NCBI GenBank assembly: GCA_029964075.1
Contig: CM057135.1
Coordinates: forward strand, 17,820,863-17,884,862
Reading direction: 5' to 3'
DNA: 64,000 nt
Origin: Patiria pectinifera
Taxonomy: Eukaryota > Echinodermata > Asteroidea > Valvatida > Asterinidae
Shown here: piece by piece, positions 1-12,300 of the stretch
How positions within the stretch are numbered: the first letter of the stretch is position 1
Layout: every line of letters starts with the position of its first letter
Notes under the pieces: generated by a model
The model's database searches: none
The model's input: the letters and a program-made list of their open reading frames with translations, nothing else
What the model was told of the DNA's origin: nothing
Position numbers and translations under genes: made by a program

Positions 1-984
1 TGTAAAATTATGGCACCTGGTGTGAAGTCATTTTCAAGAAAACGGTATTTTTGTATACATTTCCAACGGTGATCGGCCGACCACCGTTGGAAAAACCTAA
101 CTATATTTCAACTACTGCTCCAAATTTACCTTTTTTTCAGTCTAAATTTTGTTTGGTATTGGTAACATGTTCATGAACGGGTGCAGGCCAGCTAGACTGG
201 TTCCCTTACCTTACAATTTTCTGGCAACTATAACTTGATCCATTTCATCTTTAGTGGAGTCAGGGAACCAGACTACTTGAACGCTTTTGTTTTTCTTGGT
301 TTTTCCAGCATTTTCGAACATAAAACTTCAAACATGTCAGTGTAACAATATTTGATCTATTATACTAACCCCTCAAGTACTCCATTTCTGAAAATTACAG
401 CAAAATCCAATGATGTACATTCCCTTTAAATTTATCTAAACAAAACCTGCTCATGTTAATGCTTTGTAGTTCAAATTGTGTATTTCCCTGACTCTCGCTA
501 CAAGTTTCAAGTTCTTTTTTTTATATAGATGATCTCATCATTATCGTGTTCCTAGTTTTAACCACTTGTTTGGATGCCGATGTCAAGTCAAGTTGAAAAG
601 CAATCTTCTGAAACTTGAACAAATTCAACGTTATTTGCTGGTCTCTTTGTTTCTGATGATTTAAATTGCCTCTTGGTGGGTGGTTTTCTTGGTTTGGTTA
701 CCTTGGTCCAAGGAAAGATTGACGGTATCGCTCGGTCATCAGTCTTCTGGCCACCTTCAAAATGTTCGCTACAAATTCCGGTGTTCTCCGAGTCAGCCTT
801 CAGATTCTTATTTCTTATGACTATATCATACAGCTTTCTTAGTTTTTGTCTTTTGGGATTCGATAGAAGTGGATATTTTTATTACGAGTTGTATTCTGAC
901 ACAGAGGTACACCACAACAACGCATTGTCAAATGACCAGCGAAGTAATTTGAAGCGCCCTCAAGCGTTCAAAAATACCATGCAT
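1..984. other. Left-edge non-coding stretch
   Basis: AT-rich sequence with no convincing exon. The only long open frame (673-1008, +) has no recognisable motif and runs into the minisatellite, so I do not call it a gene. The one structured feature is a near-perfect 32-bp palindrome at 61-92. Confidence 0.5.
61..92. repeat. Near-perfect 32-bp palindrome
   Basis: The segment reads almost the same on both strands, with GGCCG at its centre and CCAACGGT/ACCGTTGG at its ends; only one symmetric position pair breaks the symmetry. No neighbouring gene gives it a role. It could be a dyad protein-binding site or the end of a decayed inverted-repeat element. Confidence 0.5.
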
Positions 985-1580
985 TGTCATGTAAACCAGA
1001 CGGATTAAAAGTTGTGTAAACCAGACGAATAAATAGTCATGTAAACCAGAAGGATTTAATGTCGTGTAAACTAGGCAGGTCTATGGTTGTTTAATCCAGA
1101 CGGATAAAAAAATTGTGTAAACCACATGGGTAAATACATGTAGTCGTGTAAACCAAACGGATCAATAGTTGTTAAACCAGACAGATTAATAGCCATGAAT
1201 ACCAGTTGGATCAATAGTCGTGTAAAGCAAACGGATAATTAGTCGTGTAAAGCAGACAGATCAATAGTCGTGTAAAGCAGACGGATCAACTGTCGTGTAA
1301 AGCAGACGGGTCGATTATCGTGTCAAGCAGACTGATCAATAGTCGTGTAAACTAGACAGGTAAAAAAGTCGTGTAAACCACACAAATCAATGGTCTTTTA
1401 AACCAGACGGATCAATAGTCATGTCAACCAAATGAATCAATAGTTGTGTAAACCAGACGGATCAATAGTCGTGCAAACCAGACGGACAAACAGTTGTGTA
1501 AAGCAGAAGAATAAATAGTCGTGTAAACCAGAAGAATAAATAGTCGTGTAAACCAGACGACTATAATTTAGTGTAAACCA
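985..1580. repeat. Minisatellite, ~25-28 bp unit, about 22 copies
   Basis: A short unit containing GTCGTGTAAACCAGACGGAT and an AATA-like spacer repeats head to tail with substitutions (AAACCAG versus AAAGCAG, CGGAT versus CGAAT). Units range from about 24 to 30 bp. The array is non-coding and ends abruptly near 1580. Confidence 0.85.
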
Positions 1581-1619
1581 GTCAATCTGTTGATCAATGA
1601 ATGATGACAATCACTCCAA

Positions 1620-1850
1620 ATAATTGTGGAGCATCGTTGTCAAATTCACAGCTGAGTGTGGCATTTCAGATGATGATCACTCACTATGACTTTGTTGAGC
1701 ATCGTTGTCACAGCTGAGTGTGGCATCTGACGGAGTCCGTCTGTTTATGATTGGATGATGAAGATTACTCCAGAGCATCGTTGTCGCATTCACATGCATG
1801 AACAACGTGCATTCACATGGATTCACTATGCATGAACAACGTTTTAAATC
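1620..1850. repeat. Short direct repeats with GAGCATCGTTGTC motif
   Basis: The motif GAGCATCGTTGTC occurs three times (about 1629, 1697, 1766). Two of the copies are followed by CACAGCTGAGTGTGGCAT, and a CATGCATGAACAACG block is repeated after them. This looks like a diverged tandem duplication. No reading frame is associated with it. Confidence 0.55.
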
Positions 1851-2289
1851 GAATCCGACCTATGATTCTTATTTTCTCTCTCTTTTTTAAAGAGGTTGTA
1901 GAATGCTTGAAGACATTTCCGTCATTTTTGGGGTATATGTAACCTAAGGTGTGATGAAATGAAAACAACAGTTGTGTCTGTCATGAAATAAGTACTTTTC
2001 AGAGCTGTTTTTTTGGGTCCTGTTTCTACGCGGAAATGCAATTTGTGTAAAAGTCATCGTTGGGGGCAGCAAACAAAACATATTTATACAAAACAATTTA
2101 AGATGGCGTCACATGTCCTGTGATGACGTAATCATGATGTCACTTGGCAGTGCATATTATTTACATGTGATTAAAATACTCTGTGCACGTGATGAACACT
2201 TGATGAAGTCACTTCGAAAGTCATCTGCCAAGTGAAAAGTCAATCAGACATACAGTGCCAAAGTACATGGTTTGAAGAAAAACGTGTAC

Positions 2290-4330
2290 AAAACCTGGGG
2301 AAAATGTATCTTTAATGTAAAGTAACCTTAAACCTGACGATGTCAGGATCATGAATTTCTTCTAAGACCATCTGTGGGTGGTAGTCTAAGTGTGTACCAA
2401 GTCTAACGTCGATCGGATTGACGAAAGTGCCAAAGTAGAATGTTTTAAAACGTGTACAAACCCTACGGGGAAAAATGCATCTTTAATGTGACGTAACCCG
2501 ACACCTGATGACGTCACGATCACAAATTTCTTCTAGGACCATCTCTGGGTGATGTTCTAAGTGTGTGCCAAGTCTAAAGTCCATCGAATTTACTAAAATG
2601 CCAAAGTGGAGTGATTTCAAACGTGTACAAACCCTATGGGGAAAATGCATTTTTAATGTGACGTAGCCTGACACCTGAGAATGTCACAGTCACAAATTTC
2701 TTCTAGGGCCATCTGTGGGTGATGGTCTAAGTATGTATCAAGTCTGAGGTCGATCAGATTTACAAAACATATGGGGAAAAATGCATCTTCAATGTGATGT
2801 AACCCGACACCTGTTGACGTCACAATCATGAATTTCTTCTAGGACCATCTATGGGTGGTGGTCTAAGTGTGTAGTAAGTCTGAGGTCGATCGGATTTATG
2901 AAGAGGCCAAAGTGGAGTGTTTTAAAACGTGTACAAAACATATAGGGAAAAATGCATCTTTAATGTGACGTAACCCAACAACTGATGACGTCACGGTTAC
3001 GAATTTCTTCTAGGACCATCTATGGGTGGTGGCCTAAGTATGTACCAAGTCTGAAATCGATCGGATTTAAAAAAAAAAAGTGCCAAAGTGGACTGGTGGA
3101 AGAAACGTGCGCTAAACCTATGGAGAAAAAGTCTGAAAAAGGAGAAGAAAAAAAACCACTAGAAATGTGTTTGTGGACAAACACCAGCTGTTTCGGATAT
3201 TTGAAACACTCTGTGCACGTGATGAGCAATTAGTGACGTCACTACAAATGTCATATATAACAGCACATTGGTACATATCAAGTTACAACCAAAATGTGCA
3301 TACAGTTCTGTAGATAAAGGCCTTTAATAGAAAAGTGCCCCTTTAATGGACGTCACATGACATTTGATGATGCCATCACGTGAATTTTCATCTTTAACAC
3401 AACCTGGTATGTTTATATATCAAGTAACAATCCAATCAAACCTATGAATCTGTAGATATAGGCCAAAGAAAATGCCCTTTTAATGTGACGTCACATAAAA
3501 TGTGGTGACGTCATAATGACGTTACATCGATTTCCATCTGTAACACATCATCGGCTGTAACACATCATCGGGGACCATCTTTGGCTGCTGGTCTTAGTGT
3601 GTGCCAAGTCTAAAGTCAATAAGACATGTGAAAGAGCCAAAGTGTATGGTTTGAAGAAAAACATGTACAAAACTTATGGGGAAAATGTGCATCTTTAATG
3701 TGACGTTACGTGACACCTGATGACAGCACGATCACGAATTTCTTCCACAACCATCTGTGGGTGGTAGTCAAAGAATATACCAAGTCTAACGTCGATCGGA
3801 TCTATGAAAGTGCCAAAATAGAGTGTTTTAAAACGTGTACAAACCCTATGGGGAAAAATACATCTTAAACGTGGTGTAACCTTACACTTGATGACGTCAC
3901 GATCACGAATTTCTTCTAGGACCATCTGTGGGTGGTGGTCTAAGTGTGTACCAAGTGTAACGTCGATCAGATTTACGAAATTGCCAAAACGATTTGTTTT
4001 AAAACGTGTACAAACCCTATGGGAAAAAAATGTATATTTAATGTGACGTAACCTGACACCTGATGACGTCACGATAACGAATTTTGTCTAGGACCATCTG
4101 TGGATGGTGGTCTAAGTATGTATTAAGTCTAAAGTCGATCGGATTTACGAAGATGCCAAACTTGAGTGTTTTAAAACGTGTACAAAACATTTGGGGAAAA
4201 ATGCATCTTTAATGTGACGTAACCTGACACCTGATATCGTCACGATCGCAAATTTCTTCTAGGACCATCTTTGGGTGGTGTTCTAAGTATGTACCAAGTC
4301 TGAAATCAATCGGATTCCAAATGTGCCAAA
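2290..4330. repeat. ~170-bp satellite array with a CRE-like site per monomer
   Basis: The anchor AATTTCTTCTAGGACCATCT recurs at about 2355, 2525, 2695, 2831, 3001, 3737, 3907, 4080 and 4251, mostly 170-173 bp apart. Each monomer also has a GTCGATCGGATT block, AAAACGTGTACAAA, a CCTATGGGGAAAA block and TGATGACGTCACGATCAC. The middle (about 3230-3690) holds more diverged, related sequence. Minus-strand ORFs across the array simply read the monomers. Two or three further monomers lie at 38400-38840. Confidence 0.85.
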
Positions 4331-4388
4331 GTGGACTGGTAGAAGAAACGTGTACAAAACCTATGGAGAAAAAGTCTGAAAAAGGAGA

Positions 4389-4520
4389 AGAAACTAGAGG
4401 TATGCGTCTGTTTTGAACAAAGCACACGGCTTTTCCGTTGTCTGTATTTTTGTGTTTGATAATATTTGTTTTAAAAAATCGGACAAATGACTTTATATAG
4501 TGGAGTACTTTCAAATTGAT
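4389..4520 (+). repeat. 130-bp direct repeat, left flank of the dispersed repeat
   Basis: This segment, beginning near AACTAGAGGTATGCGTCTG and ending at ACTTTCAAATTGAT, recurs almost exactly at 6282-6411. The two copies bracket the 1.75-kb dispersed repeat, as long direct repeats would flank a composite insertion or a recombination product. Confidence 0.7.
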
Positions 4521-6273
4521 CATACATGTATCAATAACTCTTTTATGATGAGAAATATATTTACCATTTCATTTTGTCTCTGCAGCAGAAACATGTGCAG
4601 CCAGATATTAAGATATCAATTGTTAAACTTATCAAAGGTCTAATAAAGATTATTAAAGTAAAAGAAATTCTGCCGGTTTCATTTGTTTTCCACAACATGT
4701 AGCATTCAGATATGTTTTTCCCTCTTCTGACATATAGGCCTACCATACTAATGCCATTTTGAGCAACTACTGGTCTGCACAATCTGATGCAATCATGACT
4801 CCTTATATTTCAAAACTTCAAATACTAATAACGACATTTTCTACTAATAAAAAAGTAAATAAAATAGACGGGTAGAGGGCTATAGATCATTGCAATCAAT
4901 AACATTGGCGTAGTTAACTTCTATAGTAGAAAAATATACAGGGCGGCAAATCATTTCAACGGCGAAAGCCATGCACACACGGTTGAGTGGCAATAGCCAA
5001 GTGCGTATGGTACAGCCAAGTGAGTATATAATTTACGTCAATAGAGGGCAGCAGATACATTTAATGTTTAACTTGCATTGCATTTATAGCTGCCGAATGC
5101 TAAACAAAACTAACCATTAAAGGTATATGCTGCCCTCTGTTGGCGAAAGGAATACTTGCTCTACGTGCGCATTATTGCCCAAAATCGGGAATTACGTGAT
5201 TTCGTCCGTTTTTAGACTAAAAAGTCTCCTTTAAATTTCTGGAAAATCTGGCTATAGGTTGTTTTTTTTAAATTTGTTTCGAAGTTTGTAATTGATCGGA
5301 TTCAAGATAATTCCGAACTTGTCAATTGAAAAACGTAATGAAACTTTGAAAATAATATATATTAAAAATCAATTAAAAAAATAATGATGACGTTAACATG
5401 ACGTATTTTTTTATTTTAAATATAACATACACATAGCTGTATATTTGCCAAGTTTCAGCCCAATTGGCTTTCTAGAACAATAGTTATAAAATGTTTAAAT
5501 TATAATTTGTAAGATGAGGTCACAAGACTAATGACGACGTCATTATGATGTGACTTGTTTAAGACCAACTTTACCGAAGGGCCTTGTACTGTGCGTAGTT
5601 TAAATTTAATAATGATCCTATTTCATGTACAATGTTGCAAGTAGAAGAAAATGTCAAAGTTTAAAAAAATTATAACAAATCAAGCGATGACGTCATCATG
5701 ACGTCACTTCGGATTTTGCATACTAGTAACTGTATCTGCATATCCACCAAGTTTCAAGACGATCAGACTTACCCTTATATGTGAAATACAAAAGTCGCAT
5801 TTTTGATGACGTCATCATGACGTCATGCACTTTTCACTTTTTTGGTCCAAGTATGCATTACCTAACAAACCCATTGCAAAAAGAATTTTGAATTTACCAT
5901 GTTCCGTTGATAAGATATGGTTTGAGGGTCCAAAACTTCAAAAATTCTTATAAAATCACACGATGACGTCATCGTGACGTCACTCCAATTTTTACCTATA
6001 ACACATCCCGGTCTACCTACATACCAAGTATGAACCAAATTGGACTTACCATTCTCGCGATATAGGGCCCTAAAGTATGCACCTTTAAGATGACGTCACA
6101 TGACCCATGATGACGTCATCATTGCGTCTATCTTCGCGAAAGACCTTTGCTATATGTTCTTTGACTATGTAAAGTTTCAATGTTATATGAGTATGCTTTA
6201 TGCAAAAAGTGCCGATCAGAAAAAACGTGCACAAAGTCTATGGCATTTTGGTTGGAAGTCCCAAGAGAAAAAA
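4521..6273 (+). repeat. 1.75-kb dispersed repeat, copy A
   Basis: The same sequence, nearly identical by eye, reappears in the same orientation at 36276-37918. The second half is packed with TGACGTCA palindromes, often paired as GATGACGTCATCATGACGTC. I see no transposase-like frame and no clear terminal repeats, so it is probably non-autonomous. Copy B lacks about 85 bp present here (around 5574-5660) and a shorter block near 6075-6105. Confidence 0.85.
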
Positions 6274-6281
6274 AAAGAAAA

Positions 6282-6411
6282 ACTAGAGGTATGCGTCTGT
6301 TTTGAACAGAGCACACGGCTTTTCCGTTGTCCGTATTTTTGTGTTTGATAATATTTGTTTTAAAAAATCGGAGAAATGACTCTATATTGTGGAGTACTTT
6401 CAAATTGATTT
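6282..6411 (+). repeat. 130-bp direct repeat, right flank of the dispersed repeat
   Basis: Partner of 4389-4520, differing at only a few positions. The next about 200 bp contain related but more diverged sequence (ACTTGGGATAATGTGCA appears twice, near 6413 and 6629). Confidence 0.7.
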
Positions 6412-7212
6412 GACTTGGGATAGGCCTAATGTGCAAATTAGAAACTAGGAGAAATAATAAACTTTCAAAAATTAATACTAGAGGTTTGTCTCTTTGAACA
6501 GAACACAGGGCTTCTTTCTTTTTTTAATTTTATGTGAGTAAAAATCTATGATACATTGTTATGTAATATGTTTAAAAAAGTATGATATTATGTGAAGATT
6601 GTATATTATGAAGTATTTTGAAATTGATTTGACTTGGGATAATGTGCATATTAGAAATACGGAGAAAATAAGAAATAATGAAAATTAATTTTTAAAAATG
6701 AACTGATGACGTCATGGTGACGTCACTTCACATTTGTCATCAAAGCCCATGTAGGATCGACATATTGTCGCTTATAGAGTGTGTAAGTCTCGCGCGGAAA
6801 GGTCACCAACATGTGGTTGATTTTGTTTTCTATAATACTTTGTTTTTGCTAAGGCCTGAACAAAAAACGGCCATAAATGATAACAAATTAGAAATGAATT
6901 TCCCATAGTATCAGAATTTGCATTACTGTTCAAATTATTGCAGAGAAAGTGGGGAAAAATGTTTAACCTGAGTGTCAAGTTGCATCGTGATTGGCGATCT
7001 GAGGCCCGCCCTTAACATTCCTGCATAATATGGTTTTTAGCCAGGATTATGCATGGAAGGTAGTTTAACACGGTTATCAAATAGTATACAAATATAACAT
7101 GGTTTGAGGTTGAATAATCGATTTTAGCTTCCCGGGGTATTGGAAGTTGACAAACTGAGTTCGTCAACCGAAATAAACCATGTTATATTTTTTACTATAC
7201 CTCATGCATATT
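6412..7212. other. Non-coding, repeat-derived stretch
   Basis: Contains another CRE-like pair (GATGACGTCATGGTGACGTC near 6705) and diverged copies of the flanking repeat. The short ORFs here lack motifs and codon structure. I see no gene. Confidence 0.5.
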
Positions 7213-7215
7213 CAG

Positions 7216-7486
7216 CATGGGCGTCGCGAGGGGGGGGGGGTTCTTGCCCCCCTCCCCTGGAAAAGCAACCAAAAAAAATTAAAAAGGAAGAAAAAAAGAG
7301 AAAAAAAGAAAGAAAAAGAGGCGCGAAGTCATAGTGGTGTAAATTTAATGAGTTGGGGGGGGGGCCCAAAATGTCCCTGCCCCCGTCTTAAACTGAGAAA
7401 TCGAGAATTTGTTCAGAAATACAAGATTTTTTGGGGAAAAATATGTTTTGCCCCCCTCTAGAAAAAATCCTGGCGACGCCGCTATT
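7216..7486. mobile_element. Inverted-repeat element (GGCGTCGC termini), non-autonomous
   Basis: The segment begins with GGGCGTCGCGAGG and ends with CCTGGCGACGCC, an imperfect terminal inverted repeat. The interior is homopolymer-rich, with G and C tracts at either end. The termini resemble those of the 49261-49595 element. I cannot define a target-site duplication with confidence. The ORFs over it are artefacts of the G/A-rich interior. Confidence 0.6.
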
Positions 7487-7489
7487 ATT

Positions 7490-9330
7490 CAGCCATAGAG
7501 CAAGGACAGATGATTCAGCTAACCTCTGTGAAATAAAGCAGCCAGGATATATTACGGTGTTTTCGCAAACTTTTATTTCATTTTGGTTGAGAAATTTAAG
7601 TGATTGAAGCTGTTGTGATTCAGTTTCTGATTTTTTTTAGTCGAGGAGGCGTCTTTATTGTCGACTATTGTCTCCAGTTCGGCGTCACAAGTGAGCTCAG
7701 GAAAAGGCTATACCATACTCGTGTGTAATTTCAAGCGCAGCCGCAGCGGCCTTAGAAATCTTTACAGCCCGTGGATGGTGGATATGACGTCACTGGAATT
7801 GTTCGCTCTCCTTTTCCTAATGTGATTTATCGTTCAGATTTTGTAAATTGGAAATGAAAAATAGTATTTTTGTTCAATTTTGTATTCCCCTTTCAGTATA
7901 AAGAATATGGCCTCGAAACGAAATATTTCAAAAAATGTCTCGCTTCACACGTTGAAGTGCCTATTATGTTGACCCTCTCGCACGTTCTCGGGGTCAACTG
8001 GGGCGCTCTATCATGCAGCTGGTTCTGGAATTAACGCGACGAACAAGCGCGCAGATGCAGGTAGCTAGCTAGCTGTGAAGTGCAAGGCCTCCGGTTGTCA
8101 CGGAGTTATTCTTCGGCAAGCGTGGCATGGTAAGTGGAAAGTTGTATTTCGGTAGATGAAAAGTCCAAAGAAAGTACTGGTGTGTGCGAGCATGGAGTTC
8201 CATGGTGAGAGTAGTTAGATATTCCATAAGAAGTATGTTGATTTGGTAATGGTTGGACGTGTAAAGATGAATGGGTTTTTTGTAAGGGATGGTGTTGACA
8301 CGGAGGTACTAGGTGCATGGTTGGATTGGAAAGACTTGCAAGTTGCATCTAGGGCCTACACGTACGTACGGACTTTATGTTGTGCACGAATCTTATTTAA
8401 ATGGGAAAATGAAAGCCCTGCTCTCTTTCCAGAAACTGAAACCTGTTGATATTCAAGAAAGGTGTCATTACTAGCTGTGTAAACATGTGAAGAAGTATTA
8501 GCATGTTATTTAGTCGGCTGTTTTGGTGAGTCTTGTAACATGTGTAAATGTAATGGGGTCTTATTGGATGAATTCGAAAGATTGAGTAAAGTTGGCCTGT
8601 ATAAAAAAATTATAATTGTTTAGGATGTTGTCAACAGTTGGGCCCCCAGTCTACATGTACCTACATGTATGACCCAGTCTGGGGGCATGAGTGCAGAGAA
8701 AAGAGCAAAACATATTCACTGAAATTTATTCACTTTTTAGCTGACAGAATTCTTGAAAGTGTTAATGAGGTGTGAAGAGAAGGTGTTCAGTATTTCATCG
8801 GGCAAGTTGGAAGTCTGAATTCAATTGTTAAAGGAGTCTTTTCTTTAATTAATTTTTCCAAGACGTTATCAGTGTTTTTGGCAAAATAATTAAAGAGTGG
8901 CTGGATTGCTAAGGAATTAGTGTAGCTCGATGTAGTGATTAGTTGTTCTTTTTTGGTTGAGTGTGTGATATGTGGTTTAATTAGCCATTTGGTGACAAGA
9001 TTATTTGTTGCCAACAAGTAATGTGATTTTTGGAAAGGGTAAGATAGCAGGCAACTGTTGATTTACAAGCAAATGTCACAGTACTTATTTTGCGAGTGTT
9101 GTTTGAACAGTGTTTGTATCAAGACGGTTTTCATGGGGGTGGTTAAAGAGCAATGAATATTTGTAAGAGTTTGTGTAGCTTAACTTAATAGATGGACATT
9201 GAGGTTGTTGATGTTTTTTGTTGACTTTGATCATGTTGGTGATGTTTGTATGGCATTCCAATTGTATTGAAATTGTTGATTGTAAAAAGGTGTTGGAATT
9301 GTGTAATATGATATTGTTTTTTATTTGCAG
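7490..9330 (+). other. Upstream region of the RPA-like gene
   Basis: About 7640-8110 is richer in CpG than its surroundings and could hold the promoter and a 5' non-coding exon. From 8450 onward the DNA is AT-rich and intron-like, ending in a pyrimidine tract and AG at 9329-9330, directly before the ATG at 9331. That implies at least one untranslated exon somewhere in this stretch, but I cannot place it. Confidence 0.35.
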
Positions 9331-12300
9331 ATGGCAGTACCGCGGAGATTTACATTGAAGGTTCTGACAAGCCCTGTGAGGAGAAGGAAATCATGGTGTG
9401 TTGATATTATCACCAAGGATAACCCAGAGATACAGAGATTTATGAGCTATTCACAAGCTTTGAAGGGCACACAGCGAAGCTGATTGAGGGGCAGTGTGTT
9501 GTTGTGACATTGTGCAATTCTGTGCATGGCGAACATGGGAATGTTTTCCTGCGGTTGTCCAGCAAGTCAAAGGTAGGTTTACTTGCAGGATTGGGATGCA
9601 TTTGTTTGCATTATAGTAATTTTTTCTGAAGTTACGTTTTGTGGTTGCTGTAACTTTTGAAAAAAACCTAATGAAACCTAACCCTCCTATGCAAACATAC
9701 ATCCTGTGCCAAGTAGTTTGTGCAGTCAAAATAAATCAGGTGACTATTTTCAACTGTGCACAATACCAACCCAGTTTTTACCAGGATTGACTGGTTGTGA
9801 ATGTTTATGTAACCTGACTCACAGTGCTTTGGCTGGGGGTAATGGATATACCAGTTGTGACCACAACTTCCTGCTTTTGTCTGTTGACATATTTTGACTT
9901 GACACAGTACCAATGTGACAGATGATCTGGCTGTTTGTGAATAGCTTGTGGTAAAAGTGTAGCAGGGGAAGTGAAAGGAAATTTTGACTGGCCTTGACTG
10001 CTTAAATAGAAGGAGGGTTTTCTATTAGAAAAGATTTTGTATATTACTGCCACTTTTCAGAGCATACAAATGTATGGCCGATTTGAGTGTAAGATTTGTT
10101 GTGGTCCAAGGTGTATTGTGTATGTTGATATACATGCAAGGGTTTGTGTTTAGTAATGTTTGGTGTGTATATAGATTTTTAATTTTTTTTTTATTGAACA
10201 TTGTTATGTATTGTGAAGGAATTTGAACCAAAAAATGTGTGTGTAGAAAAGTTTGGACAATGCATGCACACATGTGATTGTGTGGAAGAGGCAGTTGTAA
10301 TTTTCCTAGAAAGATGTTGTTTGGGGCAATCTGTTAGTATAAGTTGTTATGGATTGATATCTGTATTTTTATGTGCAGTTGTTGGTGAACATTTATGCAT
10401 GGTTTGTGGTATGTTAATGGTTTATCATGTAGGTTGGAAAGTAGTGTTCTTAATTTGAAATTTGAAAGGCAATTGTTTATTATTATTTTTGAAATTAAAA
10501 ATAATGAATGTGGCTATGTATCTATTTTTACAGGTGTTCAGAGCTGAGCTGTTCACACCGGCCGAAGATGTGTTAGATACGTATTATCATTCTGTGAACT
10601 TTGCTGTTGGTGATGCACTGTTGGTGTCTCCAAAGAAGAGGATTTCAGTAACTGGGAATGTAGAGACGGTGAGTGGATTTTTAAAAATGTGTGGATTTTG
10701 TGAAATTGTTCGAAATAGTATAGTAATTTTATATTGATGTGTTTAGTGAGTTATATAGAAATAATAATGGGTGAAAAGTTGTAAGATGTGCAGGATACAA
10801 CTTTTTTTCAGATCCGCTGATGGTGTTCTCGGTTATGGTATTGTTTGTTTTGTGTGTTTTTTACAAATGTACTATTTTTTTCGGGGGGGGGGAATTGGTT
10901 TCCTTGAGGGTTTATTTTGGGGCGGTGTTTGATTCTTATGGTTTTTGTTTGTTGTTTGTTCGGATGTGTTTGCTGGTTGTTTGTTTGTTTGTTGGATTGT
11001 GGTTTGTTGGGCTGGTATGTGCATTTGTTAGTGAGCTGTTGGTCTGTGTATCTTTGTTAGTTTGTTTGTTGGGGTGTTTATCTTTGTTTTAATTGTTTTG
11101 AAACGGAGTGGAGTTTTTGTATTTGTATTGAATTTTAATTAGCTTTTTACTAATGTGCAATAAGTGTTAAATGTCTTGTAATTTTAATGTAAGTAAATAG
11201 AGTATTTTTTAAAAATAATTATATTTTAGTGTAATTTGTTTTAAATTTATTTTGTTTGTATTGTAATGGCATTGGAGTAAGAGGCCTTTGGGTATTAGTT
11301 TTTAAGTTAAGTTTTTCTTTATTCGACGTATGTGCCACTAGTTTATTTTATTGTATTGTTTTGTTCGTTAATAATTTGTTAATAATAATTAGTATTCAAG
11401 AAAACAATCAACAATGGAGATTAAATTTGCGAAAAGTAAAAAAATGTTAATTCAGTAACCATAGATTTCCTCAACAAAAAGTGGTAACAATTAAAATATT
11501 ATCTTTTTATAAATTACATCAGGTAATAATTAGCAGAATCTATATAGTATACATTAATAAGTTAAAAATCACTGTCATCAGATCCGGCTTATGTCCACGT
11601 CTGGTGATGATGATGTTGCGTCAAATATGATGATGTGAGATATATATATATATATATATTTATATATACATAGGTGTCACCTGTGAGGACAAGTGAATTA
11701 TCGAAGAGGAAGGAAGTCTGTCTGAGGGACATGAAGGATCCAAACAAGCGAATCAGAATCAGTTTGTGGGGAGACATGGCGGATACAGCTGTTCCAGGGG
11801 AGAAAACTACTGTTCGAATTAACAACCTAGGAACTGATACATTTCAGGGTGTGACTTCATTCAATTCAACTCAGCATACATCAATAGAGGTAAGTGATGT
11901 GTTACAAATAATGAAAAGGAATTTGTGTGTTTGTATTTTAGTGTACGGTGTAGTGATTAAAGGCAAAAAGAAATACTTCTGCTTCTGATTATACATACAT
12001 ATGCCATTTGAAAATAGGTGTAGGTAGGGAATTTTTTTAGGCGATGTTTTTGTTGTCGATCGATCGTATGTAGGTGTCTGGAAGTTGTCAAGGGCAAAAC
12101 CTATTTATTGATGGTTTTTGGTGTTTTTTCTATCATTTCTACTTGAACAAAAAATGGGGTTGGTGCTGTCAAAATAAGGTAGGTAGGGTAACAAGAAGCA
12201 GAACTGTTGGGGGGGCATGTAATATATTTGTTGTGAATAAGTCTTTGTTTTTGTGTCTAGTCTATGAGACAGTGTTACATTACAGGGACAAAGGGAAACA

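Noticed and set aside
985-1580. CRISPR-like array of ~25-28 bp repeats
   Set aside because: The repeats are contiguous and diverged, with no unique spacers of constant length, and the genome is eukaryotic.
2483-4523. Several minus-strand ORFs with similar peptides (HRVCTRFKT, DVRLGTHLDHHPQ)
   Set aside because: They repeat because the 170-bp satellite repeats; spacing and stops follow the monomer, not a gene.
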